Shown: positions 1 to 8,673 of the stretch, in pieces
Position numbering within the stretch: the stretch's first letter is position 1
How the letters are laid out: the number at the start of each line of letters is the position of its first letter
DNA from: an uncultured Porphyromonadaceae bacterium
Lineage (GTDB): Bacteria > Bacteroidota > Bacteroidia > Bacteroidales > Muribaculaceae
NCBI GenBank assembly: GCA_900540205.1
Contig: UQER01000011.1
Span: 1-64,000, forward strand
Length of the DNA stretch: 64,000 bases
Direction: 5' to 3'
Translations under genes and position numbers: made by a program
Notes under the pieces: generated by a model
What the model was told of the DNA's origin: nothing
Database searches by the model: none
The model's input: the letters and a program-made list of their open reading frames with translations, nothing else

Positions 1-54
1 TATAAGAATTACGTATAAGAATTATAAGAATTACGTATAAGAATTATAAGAATT
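1..54. repeat. AT-rich tandem repeat at window edge
   Basis: The unit TATAAGAAT alternates with the longer form TATAAGAATTACG, giving two copies of a 22-bp unit followed by further 9-bp copies. The array starts at the window edge and may continue upstream. No gene lies between it and the tRNA-Cys terminator. Function unknown. Confidence 0.75.
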
Positions 55-101
55 ATATAAATTCATCAGCCTTCCCCAACGCCTCCCATCAAGACACACA
101 A

Positions 102-127
102 AAGCCCAGCCTTTTCAGGCTGGGCTT
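102..127 (-). terminator. Rho-independent terminator of tRNA-Cys
   Basis: A perfect 10-bp stem (AAGCCCAGCC / GGCTGGGCTT) with a 6-nt loop begins 7 nt beyond the tRNA 3' end. On the minus strand it is followed by a short T-rich run. Confidence 0.85.
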
Positions 128-133
128 ATTCTG

Positions 134-204
134 AGGTACCAAGCGGAATCGAACCGCTGTAGACGGTTTTGCAGACCGTTACCTAACCACTCGGCCATGG
201 TACC
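134..204 (-). tRNA. tRNA-Cys (GCA)
   Basis: Read on the minus strand, the 71-nt cloverleaf has a perfect 7-bp acceptor stem (GGTACCA / TGGTACC), a D arm with GGCCGAGTGGTTAGG, an anticodon loop containing GCA, and a T arm with GGTTCGATTCC. The discriminator base is U, which is characteristic of tRNA-Cys. CCA is not encoded; the tRNA is followed by CAG. It has its own consensus promoter and terminator, so it is a single-gene transcription unit downstream of fbp. Confidence 0.95.
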
Positions 205-220
205 ATCGGTTTTGCGGATA

Positions 221-252
221 CAAAGGTAGGAAGATATTATGAATTTTCCAAA
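221..252 (-). promoter_or_regulatory. Promoter of tRNA-Cys
   Basis: On the minus strand TTTG (249-252) is followed by exactly 20 nt and then TACCTTTG (221-228). This fits the Bacteroidetes primary-sigma consensus TTTG - 19 to 21 nt - TAnnTTTG. The tRNA 5' end lies 17 nt downstream. Confidence 0.85.
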
Positions 253-353
253 TTTTAGAGCCGTACTTCTTTAAAACTTTTTTCACACAATCAGCTCCCC
301 GACCGTATCGGACTATGCAGCAGGCACATCACAGGACATAAAGAATGGGCGTA

Positions 354-2345
354 TCAGGATTTTTCTTTAATCAGCCCCCGACGATACGCCGCAAGCAGGC
401 GCATAAGATCTGTTACCTGCTGTGCAAGCTCCCGCCCCTTGTCGGTGTCGCGGACTTTGAGACGCCGGGCCTTGAACTGGCTAAGGACCGTGTTGGAAAT
501 GATGTCCTGCCCCTCCTCAATGGCTTTCTGTCTTGACTCAAACGGCTCATGCTGCACAAGCTGGAATCCCCGCGAGTGAAACACCAGGGTATACCCGGCA
601 ATGCCTGTTTCCGGCTGATATGCCTTGGAGAAGCCACCGTCAATCACCAGAAGTTTACCGCCGGCCTTCACGGGGTTCTCCCCTTTCCTGATTTTTACGG
701 GAACATGTCCGTTGATTATATGCGAGCCATCGGCCGGCAGTCCGAATTCCGCCAGAATTGCATCGCACACCTCCAGATTGTCACGGAGCGTATAATAATG
801 TCCTTTTACCTCTTCATGGGTAGTCTTGTCCTCAATGAGATAGCGTTCAAATGTGGCCATTTTCGACTTGTCGAAGAATGGCGAATCCGGACCGCACCAC
901 AGATACCACATATAATCCACCTCCCACGCGGCGTCCTGCCCCTCCTCAGGGCTGCAGGCCGTTTGCACAAGCTGGTCAAGGCGGTCGAACAGAGCCTTAC
1001 CGCTCAGCTGCTCTCCACCGATGTCTACCTTGCGGAACGAACCGTCGGCGTTCAGCGGCATAGAGGCATGAAACATCAGATTGTTATTGCGGGCGAGATA
1101 CATTGATCCGTGGTGCAGCAGACAATTGATATGCTTGCGCAGTTTCTCGCTGTTTACGAATGAATTGCGCAGACCATCGACCAGCGTCTGCTCGGCTTCG
1201 GTGAGCTTGTAGGGATCTGACGGGTCGATAGTGGGGAAATAATTGTCGCGCAACGGATATGTTTTCCCTTCAAGTTCGATGGTGCCTTCAGCGTAATCGA
1301 TATTGTGAAGCAGCCGGCGGTCGGTCATGCCGAACTCAGGGCGCCGCTCTGCAATCTGCCCCTCGAGCTTCCATTGAATCACACTCACCACTTTGTGCAT
1401 CTGCGCCATCACCTGAATCTCCTTGTCTGTGTATGCCTTGTTGGCGAACTTCAGGCGTGGCATATAAAGACCGACATCGGCTGAGCCGTATGTGTCCATG
1501 GCAAACGTGGCAAGGGGAAGCATGTTTATGCCATATCCTTCCTCAAGTGTCTCCAGGTTGCCATAACGAAGCGACACCCTCAGCACATTGGCAATGCAGG
1601 CGTCGTTGCCGGCAAAGGCTCCCATCCAGAGTATGTCGTGGTTGCCCCACTGGATGTCGACGTTATGATAATTGCAGATGGTATCCATTATGATGTGTGC
1701 GCCCGGCCCGCGGTCGTAAATGTCGCCCACAATGTGCAGGCTGTCGATGGCAAGCCGCTGAATCAGCTCACACATGGCCACAATGAAATCGTCGGCACGG
1801 CGTGTGGCTATGATGGTAGATATGATCTGGTTGAAATACGCATGCTTGTTGGCGTCGGCCACAGTCTCATGCAGGAGTTCCTGAATGATATAACTGAAAT
1901 CAGGCGGAAGCGCCTTGTTCACCTTTGAACGTGTGTATTTCGACGACACGTTCTGTGCCACTTTCACCAGACGGTTGAGAATTATCTCATACCATTCGGT
2001 CATCTGCGGTTCCTGCTGCTTTACAAGGCGCAGCTTCTCCTGAGGATAATATATGAGGGTGCACAGTTCCTTGAGGTCGCGGTCGCGCAGTGTGTTTCCG
2101 AAAATTTCGGTCACCTTGCGCTTCACCGTTCCGGAGGCATTTTTAAGCACATGCTGAAACGCCTCACTTTCACCGTGGATATCGGTCAGAAAATGCTCGG
2201 TACCTTTCGGAAGGTCAAGAATAGCCTCCAGATTGATCACCTCGGTGCTCGCGGCCGCTATGGTTGGGAACGAACGCGACAACAGAGTGAGATAACGCAG
2301 ATCGCTTTTCAAATCTACTGTGGTATAGTGAATATGTTCCGTCAT
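354..2345 (-). CDS. fbp: Fructose-1,6-bisphosphatase, class III
   Basis: This 663-residue protein should hydrolyse fructose 1,6-bisphosphate to fructose 6-phosphate in gluconeogenesis, in the cytosol. It is the long class III type found in Firmicutes and Bacteroidetes, a calcineurin-like metallophosphoesterase unrelated to E. coli Fbp. The metal-binding motifs are visible in order: DIHGE near residue 55, GDIYDRG in the middle third, WGNHD shortly after, and INGHVP near the C-terminus. The length is normal for the class. The start MTEHIHY is the first Met of the frame. The gene is divergent from the helicase gene, with about 200 bp between them, and is followed by tRNA-Cys, which has its own promoter. 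Confidence 0.95.
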   Translation of the reverse strand: MTEHIHYTTVDLKSDLRYLTLLSRSFPTIAAASTEVINLEAILDLPKGTEHFLTDIHGESEAFQHVLKNASGTVKRKVTEIFGNTLRDRDLKELCTLIYYPQEKLRLVKQQEPQMTEWYEIILNRLVKVAQNVSSKYTRSKVNKALPPDFSYIIQELLHETVADANKHAYFNQIISTIIATRRADDFIVAMCELIQRLAIDSLHIVGDIYDRGPGAHIIMDTICNYHNVDIQWGNHDILWMGAFAGNDACIANVLRVSLRYGNLETLEEGYGINMLPLATFAMDTYGSADVGLYMPRLKFANKAYTDKEIQVMAQMHKVVSVIQWKLEGQIAERRPEFGMTDRRLLHNIDYAEGTIELEGKTYPLRDNYFPTIDPSDPYKLTEAEQTLVDGLRNSFVNSEKLRKHINCLLHHGSMYLARNNNLMFHASMPLNADGSFRKVDIGGEQLSGKALFDRLDQLVQTACSPEEGQDAAWEVDYMWYLWCGPDSPFFDKSKMATFERYLIEDKTTHEEVKGHYYTLRDNLEVCDAILAEFGLPADGSHIINGHVPVKIRKGENPVKAGGKLLVIDGGFSKAYQPETGIAGYTLVFHSRGFQLVQHEPFESRQKAIEEGQDIISNTVLSQFKARRLKVRDTDKGRELAQQVTDLMRLLAAYRRGLIKEKS

Positions 2346-2503
2346 ATCAACAATTTATGTCAATTCTGAAAATCAGGTTTAAAACAAGGCCGACTGGCAG
2401 GCCCTAACATGTGTGCTATTCAAAGGCAAATATACGGAAAAATATTTGAGGTGCGGCCTACAATGCATCCATATTTTTAACAGCTTCATATGCGTAAAAA
2501 TCG

Positions 2504-2511
2504 TAAATTTG
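2504..2511 (+). promoter_or_regulatory. Promoter -7 element for the helicase gene
   Basis: TAAATTTG matches TAnnTTTG. Transcription would begin near 2517, so the upstream in-frame ATG at 2490 would not be transcribed. This favours the start codon at 2550. I see no clear TTTG -33 box. Confidence 0.6.
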
Positions 2512-2549
2512 TAGATAGAAGTTTTCATGCAAACAAGCGTCTGACCATA

Positions 2550-4577
2550 ATGAAGCAAACAACCGACCATAACTCCGATTCCTTTCTCAATGACGAACAG
2601 CGCGCCGCGGCCACCTACAGCGGCCGCAATCTGCTGGTACTGGCCGGTGCCGGTACCGGAAAGACCCGCACCATAATAGCCCGTGCCAGGCACCTGCTCG
2701 AATCCGGTGTTCAGCCGTCGCGTCTGCTCATACTGTCGTTCACGCGGAAATCGGCAAAGGAGATTGTCAACCGCCTGCAGTCATCCATCTCACAGGACGC
2801 GCGCCAGCTGCACGGACAGACGTTCCATTCATGGTGCATGGAAATGATAGAGCGCAATCCGGCGGTGTTCAATTTCGGCAAATTCTCGGTCATCGATGAG
2901 GAGGACCGCGAAAGCGCGTTCCGGCTGGTTTGCGGACGCCATTTCAAGAAATCCAACTTCATCGAGGCCAAGCAGCTGGCCGAAGTCTATTCCTACGCGG
3001 TCAATGCACGCTGCAATCTGTCCACCGCACTCGGGCGCCGGCTGTTTAACGGACAGATGGATGAAGACACCCGAAAAAAGATTCTGACACGTCTTCCCGT
3101 ATTTCAGGATGTAATCAAAAAATATATCGCCTTCAAGAGCGAGCGTCATTACCTTGACTACGACGATATTCTCCACAAAGTGGCTGTGGGACTGAAAAAG
3201 AATCCGGCGGCAGCCGCCTTCATCGCCGGGGCGTACGACCATATCCTCATCGATGAGATGCAGGACACCAATCCGTTGCAGTACCTGCTTCTTGAATCGT
3301 TCTGGAATCAGTGCAACCTGTTCTGCGTGGGCGACGATGCACAATCTATCTACGGATTCCGAGGCGCCGACTTCCAGTCTATCCACCATTTCACCGAGGT
3401 TGTCCCGGATGCCAAGGTGCTGAAACTCACCACTAACTACCGCTCCACCCAGGAGATTCTCGACCTGTCGAACTGGCTGCTCGACCGTTCGCCATTGGTT
3501 TACGACAAGCACCTTGTGGCCGCACGCGGTGCCGGCATCAAGCCGGTGCTGGCTCACTTCCATGAAGAATGGGACCAGGCCCGCGACATTGTGATGCGCA
3601 TAAAGAACAGTCAGGGCGAAGAAGGGGCAAGCTATGCCGACAACATGGTACTGTCGCGCTCCAACTGGGGGCTGCGCTCGGTGGAGGCGTGTCTGGTGGA
3701 GGCTCAGATACCCTATGTAATCTACGGCGGCACAAGCCTCATGGCTTCCGCTCACATACGCGACATTGTGGCCGCGCTCCGCATTGTTGCCAATCCGCGC
3801 GACGAGCTTGCCTGGCAACGGTATCTGTGCCTTTTCCCTCGTATCGGCGAGATAACAGCCGCCAAAATCATTGACCGCGTGCTCGAAAAAGACACCCTCG
3901 GCGAATGCCTTGAAGAGCTCACCAGCAACTCGGTCCTCGACCCGTCGGCAGCACTCACACTGGCTGCCATAAAGAAAGTTGAGGTGGAGGTAAACCTGGC
4001 TGTTGCGGAAGCCTTGAAAGGCCTTACGGCCATTCTACGGCAAAAATACCGCGACGACTGGGACCGGCGACGCCCCGACGTGGTTCTGCTTGAAAAAATA
4101 GGCGAAGCATCCGAAAGCCTGACAGCATTCATTGCCGACTACATCCTCGACCCGTCGCTGTCTACTGCGGTCAAGAACGAATCAGATGCCACAAACTGCG
4201 TTGTGCTCACTACCATCCACTCAGCCAAGGGGCTGGAAGCGAAGAACTGCTACCTCGTGAATGTGAACTACAACCAGTATCCGTCGCCCAAAGCCGTGGC
4301 CAACGGAGAGAACGCCATCGAAGAGGACCGAAGATGCCTCTACGTGGCTCTTACGCGAGCCAAGGACCGCCTCGTAATCTACCGCAATCATCGCGCCACG
4401 CAGGTGGCCGAGGACCGCTACACCCGCGAACTCGACATGACGCACCTGTATTTCCTCAACAATCTGCCAACTTCGCTCTACACCTTTGAGGACATAACAG
4501 ATACAAAACACACATGGGACACTTATCGCGGAGCCGGAATCTCCTTGTCCGACTGCGACGATTTCGATTTTTCCTGA
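2550..4577 (+). CDS. UvrD/PcrA/Rep-like SF1 DNA helicase
   Basis: A 675-residue ATP-dependent 3'-5' DNA helicase of superfamily 1A. Motifs appear in order: Q-motif region (LNDEQRAAA), Walker A (AGAGTGKT), motif Ia (LSFTRKSAKEI), Walker B (LIDEMQDTN), motif III (VGDDAQSIYGFRGAD), motif IV region (TTNYRS), motif V (TTIHSAKGLEAKN) and motif VI (VALTRAKDRL). The C-terminus stops soon after motif VI and has no long Tudor-like tail. An upstream ATG at 2490 is in frame, but the -7 element at 2504 makes 2550 the better start. A role in repair or replication restart is inferred from the family; I cannot say whether it is the main UvrD of this genome. Confidence 0.9.
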   Translation: MKQTTDHNSDSFLNDEQRAAATYSGRNLLVLAGAGTGKTRTIIARARHLLESGVQPSRLLILSFTRKSAKEIVNRLQSSISQDARQLHGQTFHSWCMEMIERNPAVFNFGKFSVIDEEDRESAFRLVCGRHFKKSNFIEAKQLAEVYSYAVNARCNLSTALGRRLFNGQMDEDTRKKILTRLPVFQDVIKKYIAFKSERHYLDYDDILHKVAVGLKKNPAAAAFIAGAYDHILIDEMQDTNPLQYLLLESFWNQCNLFCVGDDAQSIYGFRGADFQSIHHFTEVVPDAKVLKLTTNYRSTQEILDLSNWLLDRSPLVYDKHLVAARGAGIKPVLAHFHEEWDQARDIVMRIKNSQGEEGASYADNMVLSRSNWGLRSVEACLVEAQIPYVIYGGTSLMASAHIRDIVAALRIVANPRDELAWQRYLCLFPRIGEITAAKIIDRVLEKDTLGECLEELTSNSVLDPSAALTLAAIKKVEVEVNLAVAEALKGLTAILRQKYRDDWDRRRPDVVLLEKIGEASESLTAFIADYILDPSLSTAVKNESDATNCVVLTTIHSAKGLEAKNCYLVNVNYNQYPSPKAVANGENAIEEDRRCLYVALTRAKDRLVIYRNHRATQVAEDRYTRELDMTHLYFLNNLPTSLYTFEDITDTKHTWDTYRGAGISLSDCDDFDFS

Positions 4578-4740
4578 CGTCCACAGCGCCTGCAGGGCGG
4601 CTTCGGTCATTCCGGCGAACCATACTACAGAATTTTTTGCAAACAAAATGTCCACACCGGTTGTTCTTGCATAAGACGCACTGCGGTGCGCGCTATAAGA
4701 AACCGACTGAAACCTTACAACACATTTAACAACAACTAAA

Positions 4741-5265
4741 ATGAAAGCTATTTTACTTGCAGCAGCTGCCGTTGCAGCGCTCGCATTCGGTTCTTGCTCA
4801 AAAGCAGACAAAGCGGCCAAAGCCGAATCAAACGATTTCAAGTCAAAAATCGAGAACTGCACCAACCCCGATTCTATAGCCACCTACGTCCAGCAGGCCG
4901 AAGCCTATGCCCGCAAGCTTGTTGACGAAGGCAAAGTTGAAGAAGCCAAGAAGTATCTGGCCGACATCCAGCCCATTGTGGAGAAAAAAGCACCTGCACT
5001 TGCCGGCGTATTCGAGACTGTGAAAACCGCAGTCGACAAATTTCCTGCAAAGGCCGATTCAGTAGCCAGCGCATCTGTTGAATCCGCCAAGGAGGCAACC
5101 GCCAATGCTGTTGACTCAGTAAAGAACGCAGCCGCCCAGAAAGCCAACGATGCAGTCGAAGCCGCCAAAGATAAGGCTGCTGACGCTGCCGACAAGGCAT
5201 CAAACGCAGCCAACGATGCTGTAAACAACGCCAAGGACAAAGTAAACAATCTCCTCGGAAAATAA
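4741..5265 (+). CDS. Ala/Lys-rich predicted lipoprotein
   Basis: A 174-residue protein with a lipoprotein signal peptide: a hydrophobic Ala-rich segment ends in the lipobox FGSC, which puts the acylated Cys at residue 19. The mature part is highly charged and Ala-rich. From about residue 95 onward it consists of heptad-like repeats (AVDSVKNAAAQ, AVEAAKDKAADAADKA, AVNNAKDKVNN), so it should form long amphipathic helices like LEA or apolipoprotein-type proteins. The strong terminator just downstream makes it a monocistronic unit. It may be an abundant envelope protein (inference). No enzymatic motif is seen. Confidence 0.8.
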   Translation: MKAILLAAAAVAALAFGSCSKADKAAKAESNDFKSKIENCTNPDSIATYVQQAEAYARKLVDEGKVEEAKKYLADIQPIVEKKAPALAGVFETVKTAVDKFPAKADSVASASVESAKEATANAVDSVKNAAAQKANDAVEAAKDKAADAADKASNAANDAVNNAKDKVNNLLGK

Positions 5266-5296
5266 GCTCAGACTAACGCCAAAACTTACAACCATG

Positions 5297-5331
5297 AAGG
5301 CTGTGCCGTATTTTTTTATGGCACAGCCTTT
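5297..5331 (+). terminator. Rho-independent terminator after the lipoprotein gene
   Basis: An 11-bp perfect stem (AAGGCTGTGCC / GGCACAGCCTT) encloses a T-rich loop and lies 31 nt after the lipoprotein stop codon. Confidence 0.8.
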
Positions 5332-5408
5332 AATTATAGAGCACGTAGCAGGCCGGAACAAGAGAGCGCTTGAAAGCACACTATATATACTTGTATATCA
5401 ATGTATTA

Positions 5409-5417
5409 CCCCCCCCC
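5409..5417. repeat. Run of nine C residues upstream of the polysaccharide operon
   Basis: A homopolymer of nine C lies about 50 bp upstream of the predicted -7 element of the wbp operon. Homopolymers of this length can slip and alter promoter spacing or strength. It is also a place where assembly errors occur. Confidence 0.6.
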
Positions 5418-5436
5418 ATTTAAAAAATCTGAAATA

Positions 5437-5470
5437 TTTGTGATAGTTTAAAATAAAACAATTAATTTTG
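5437..5470 (+). promoter_or_regulatory. Promoter of the polysaccharide operon
   Basis: TTTG (5437-5440) and TAATTTTG (5463-5470) are separated by 22 nt, slightly more than the usual 19-21. No invertible-promoter inverted repeats were seen around it. Confidence 0.55.
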
Positions 5471-5547
5471 TAAAGCAAATTAAGTTGAACTTGGCAGTCT
5501 ATGAGATTCCGTCATCAAGCCTGACCTTCGGAAATCTTTAAAGTGGA

Positions 5548-6888
5548 ATGAATCATACTCACCCTGACGATAATTTTAAAGAAACGATATCGAAGAAAAT
5601 TGCCAATCGTGACATCGTGGCTGGAGTGGTAGGTCTCGGCTATGTAGGATTGCCATTGGCAGTTGAGACCGCAAAAGCAGGATTCAAGACCATAGGCTTT
5701 GACGTTAAGAAAGAGAAAGTTGATTCGGTTAATGAGGGGCTCAACTATATCGGGGATGTAGCGGACGCCGACCTGAAAAAGCTCGTCGAACAAGGCATGC
5801 TTGTCGCCACAACCGATTTCAGTAATATTGAAAATGTTGATTTAGTGGCTATTTGCGTTCAGACACCGCTGGATGCGGATCGACATCCCGACATGAGTTA
5901 TGTTAAAGCTGCCGCGAAATCAATTGCAAAACATCTCCACAAGGGGATGATGGTGACTCTCGAATCAACCTCTTATCCCGGCACTACCGAGGAGCTCGTG
6001 AAACCCATCCTCGAATCATCAGGCCTTAAATGCGGTCAGGATTTCTATCTCGGATTCTCCCCGGAACGTATCGACCCCGGCAATTCAACTTACAACACCA
6101 AAAATATACCCAAAGTAGTTGGTGGTCTGGGAGCAGACGCAGGCGAGATTATCTCCGCCATGTATGAAGCGGTGCTGGAGCATAAAGTGTTCCGTGCCTC
6201 TACGCCCGCCGTAGCGGAAATGGCCAAAATGCTGGAGAATGCTTACCGCAACGTAAATATCGGACTAATCAACGAGTTTGCCATCTTTTGCAATGAGATG
6301 GGCATTGACATATGGGAAGTTATAGAGGCATCAAAAACCAAGCCATTCGGTTATGCCCCGTTTTATCCCGGCCCCGGAATAGGCGGCCACTGCATCCCGG
6401 TCGATCCCTGTTTCCTGAATTATAAGGCTAACGCATACGGCTTCCGGTTTTCTACGATAGAGGCATCCACTGAGGTCAACGACTTTATGCCCGACTATTG
6501 TGTGAAACGTATCGGGCATATCATTGACCGCCGGTTCCACCAGCCGCTCAAAGGCTCAAGGGTTCTTATACTCGGAATTGCTTACAAACAGGATATAAAT
6601 GACTATCGCGAATCCCCTGCAACCCGCCTCATCAACAAGTTGCAAACGAATGGTGCCGACATTTTATTCTTCGACCCTTATGTCTCGACAATACAGCTCG
6701 AAGGTAAAGTATATAAAGGGGCGAATGAACTGACAGCCGACCTCATCAGGAGTGTAGACATTGTGGTAATCACTACACCGCACACCAACGTCGATTACAG
6801 ATTTGTCCAACGCCATGCCAAGGTAATTTTCGACACACGCAATGCCACCCGCGACATTCCCGACAGGAGCAATATTGAACTGCTTTAA
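5548..6888 (+). CDS. wbpA: UDP-N-acetylglucosamine 6-dehydrogenase (WbpA-like)
   Basis: A 446-residue nucleotide-sugar dehydrogenase that should oxidise C6 of UDP-GlcNAc to the uronic acid using NAD+. The N-terminal Rossmann fold carries GVVGLGYVG at residues 27-35. The catalytic Cys lies in GIGGHCIPVDP at residue 282. Length and motifs fit the WbpA/WecC/TviB group. It is the first gene of a co-directional operon. The downstream acetyltransferase, aminotransferase and oxidoreductase are the partners expected for the UDP-2,3-diacetamido-glucuronate route, which is why WbpA is preferred over UDP-ManNAc dehydrogenase (WecC), the main alternative. Confidence 0.85.
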   Translation: MNHTHPDDNFKETISKKIANRDIVAGVVGLGYVGLPLAVETAKAGFKTIGFDVKKEKVDSVNEGLNYIGDVADADLKKLVEQGMLVATTDFSNIENVDLVAICVQTPLDADRHPDMSYVKAAAKSIAKHLHKGMMVTLESTSYPGTTEELVKPILESSGLKCGQDFYLGFSPERIDPGNSTYNTKNIPKVVGGLGADAGEIISAMYEAVLEHKVFRASTPAVAEMAKMLENAYRNVNIGLINEFAIFCNEMGIDIWEVIEASKTKPFGYAPFYPGPGIGGHCIPVDPCFLNYKANAYGFRFSTIEASTEVNDFMPDYCVKRIGHIIDRRFHQPLKGSRVLILGIAYKQDINDYRESPATRLINKLQTNGADILFFDPYVSTIQLEGKVYKGANELTADLIRSVDIVVITTPHTNVDYRFVQRHAKVIFDTRNATRDIPDRSNIELL

Positions 6889-6897
6889 CTATCCGAC

Positions 6898-7485
6898 ATG
6901 GACGACACGAACTATTTTGTACATCCGTCAAGCTACATAGATGACAATGTCAGCGTAGGCGACGGCACGAAAATATGGCATTTCTGCCATGTTCAGACAG
7001 GAGCCTCGATAGGTCGTAACTGCACTTTGGGGCAGAACGTTTATGTCGGTAACAATGTCAAAATTGGCAACGGAGTGCGTATTCAGAACAATGTATCCGT
7101 ATATGAGGGCGTTGAAATTGAAGACAACGTGTTTTGTGGTCCGTCATGCGTGTTTACCAACGTAACAACTCCACGTGCTCAATTTCCTGCACACGGTGTA
7201 TATGTCAAGACTCTAATCAAAGAGGGTGCGTCGCTTGGTGCAAACTGCACTATCATTTGCGGACACACCATTGGCCGCAGCGCATTGATTGCTGCCGGTG
7301 CTGTGGTGACGAATGATGTCATGGACTATGCGCTCATGGCGGGTGTGCCGGCCAGGCAAACAGGATGGGTGTGCGAATGCGGCCGGCAACTCAACGAAAC
7401 ATTCCGGTGCCTTTGCGGACGCGCTTATGTGCATGACGGAGGACGTCTGAAGAAGCAGAACGAATTATGCAATTCAGGGACTTAA
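6898..7485 (+). CDS. wbpD: UDP-sugar 3-N-acetyltransferase (WbpD-like)
   Basis: A 195-residue left-handed beta-helix acyltransferase. Hexapeptide repeats run through most of the protein (for example IGRNCTLGQNVYVGNNVKIGN). WbpD uses acetyl-CoA to acetylate the 3-amino group of the UDP-2-acetamido-3-amino-glucuronate intermediate. The C-terminal tail has two CxCG-type pairs (CECG and CLCG), which could bind zinc. It starts 9 nt after wbpA and overlaps wbpE by 19 nt, so translation is probably coupled. Confidence 0.8.
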   Translation: MDDTNYFVHPSSYIDDNVSVGDGTKIWHFCHVQTGASIGRNCTLGQNVYVGNNVKIGNGVRIQNNVSVYEGVEIEDNVFCGPSCVFTNVTTPRAQFPAHGVYVKTLIKEGASLGANCTIICGHTIGRSALIAAGAVVTNDVMDYALMAGVPARQTGWVCECGRQLNETFRCLCGRAYVHDGGRLKKQNELCNSGT

Positions 7486-8627
7486 AGCAACAATACCGGA
7501 TACTGAAAGCCGACATAGACAGGGCAATCCTTGACGTGGCGGCTTCGGGAGCTTATGTAATGGGGCCTGCCGTGGTGGAACTTGAAAGGATGCTGGCCGA
7601 TTATGTGGGGACACGTCATTGCGTATCATGCGCCAGCGGCACCGATGCATTGATGCTTGCCCTGAAAGCATGGGGCATCGGACATGGCGATGCCGTGTTT
7701 GTGCCGGATTTCACATTCTTTGCCTCGGCAGAAGCCGTCTCATCCGTGGGTGCCACCCCGGTTTTTGTTGACGTTGACCGCGAAACCTTCAATATCAATC
7801 CTGCCGATCTTGAAAACAAGATTCAAGCGACGATTCGGGAAGGAGAACTGCTGCCGAAAGTCATAATGGCGGTTGACTTGTTCGGGCTGCCCGCAAATTA
7901 TCCTGCTATCCGCACGATAGCCGACAATCACCATCTGCTCATACTTGAGGACGGTGCCCAGGGATTCGGTGGTGCGGTCGACGGCAAGAGATGCTGTTCG
8001 TTCGGCGAGATTTCAACCACTTCGTTTTTTCCGGCCAAACCGCTCGGATGTTACGGCGATGGCGGCGCCTGTTTCACCGACAATGATGAATGGGCCGCAC
8101 TGATAGGCTCATACCGTATGCACGGAAAAGGCGCGTCAAAATACGAGAATATACGCATAGGGATGAACTCGCGGCTTGACACCATTCAGGCAGCCATCCT
8201 GCAAGTCAAACTGAAAGTCTTCGACAACGAACTCGCCGCCATCAACAAAGCCGCCGCAGAATATACGGCCCGCCTGGCCGACATCGTAGAAACACCTGCT
8301 GTTCCTGCCGGATTCCGGTCGAGCTGGGCACAATACACCATCAAGCTGAACAGCAACGCCGAACGCAATGGGTTGCAGGCATACCTTAAAGGACAAGGAA
8401 TCCCGTCGATGGTCTACTATCCGTGTCCGTTGCATCGACAGATGGCCTACAGGAACTTCGGGCAACCCGAATCAGGCTATCCTGTAGCCGACAGCTTGTG
8501 CAACACCGTCCTATCCCTGCCGATACATCCTTACATTTCATTTGGAGAAATCACTGATGTATGCAATGCAATCAAGACTTTCCTGCAACGCGAAAACGGG
8601 CACCAAGGAGAATCAGGACAGGCTTAA
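7467..8627 (+). CDS. wbpE: DegT/DnrJ/EryC1-family aminotransferase (WbpE-like)
   Basis: A 386-residue PLP-dependent sugar aminotransferase. The PLP lysine is K191 in FFPAKPLGCYGDGG. The phosphate and ring contacts are in GTDA (58-61) and EDGAQGFG (161-168). WbpE transfers an amino group from glutamate to the 3-keto group of the UDP-uronate made by WbpB. The start overlaps wbpD, and the first residues (MQFRDLKQQY) match the usual N-terminus of the family. Substrate is inferred from the neighbours; other DegT enzymes make 4-amino sugars. Confidence 0.85.
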   Translation: MQFRDLKQQYRILKADIDRAILDVAASGAYVMGPAVVELERMLADYVGTRHCVSCASGTDALMLALKAWGIGHGDAVFVPDFTFFASAEAVSSVGATPVFVDVDRETFNINPADLENKIQATIREGELLPKVIMAVDLFGLPANYPAIRTIADNHHLLILEDGAQGFGGAVDGKRCCSFGEISTTSFFPAKPLGCYGDGGACFTDNDEWAALIGSYRMHGKGASKYENIRIGMNSRLDTIQAAILQVKLKVFDNELAAINKAAAEYTARLADIVETPAVPAGFRSSWAQYTIKLNSNAERNGLQAYLKGQGIPSMVYYPCPLHRQMAYRNFGQPESGYPVADSLCNTVLSLPIHPYISFGEITDVCNAIKTFLQRENGHQGESGQA

Positions 8628-8673
8628 GCGAAACTGCACTCCCACAAACCGTTGAAAAACAGACAAAGCTTCC

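Noticed and set aside
134..204. Integration site at tRNA-Cys
   Set aside because: No repeat of its 3' end was seen elsewhere in the window and its terminator is in place.
2829..3818. 329-codon frame opposite the helicase gene
   Set aside because: Antisense to an unambiguous helicase with all motifs; composition of a shadow.
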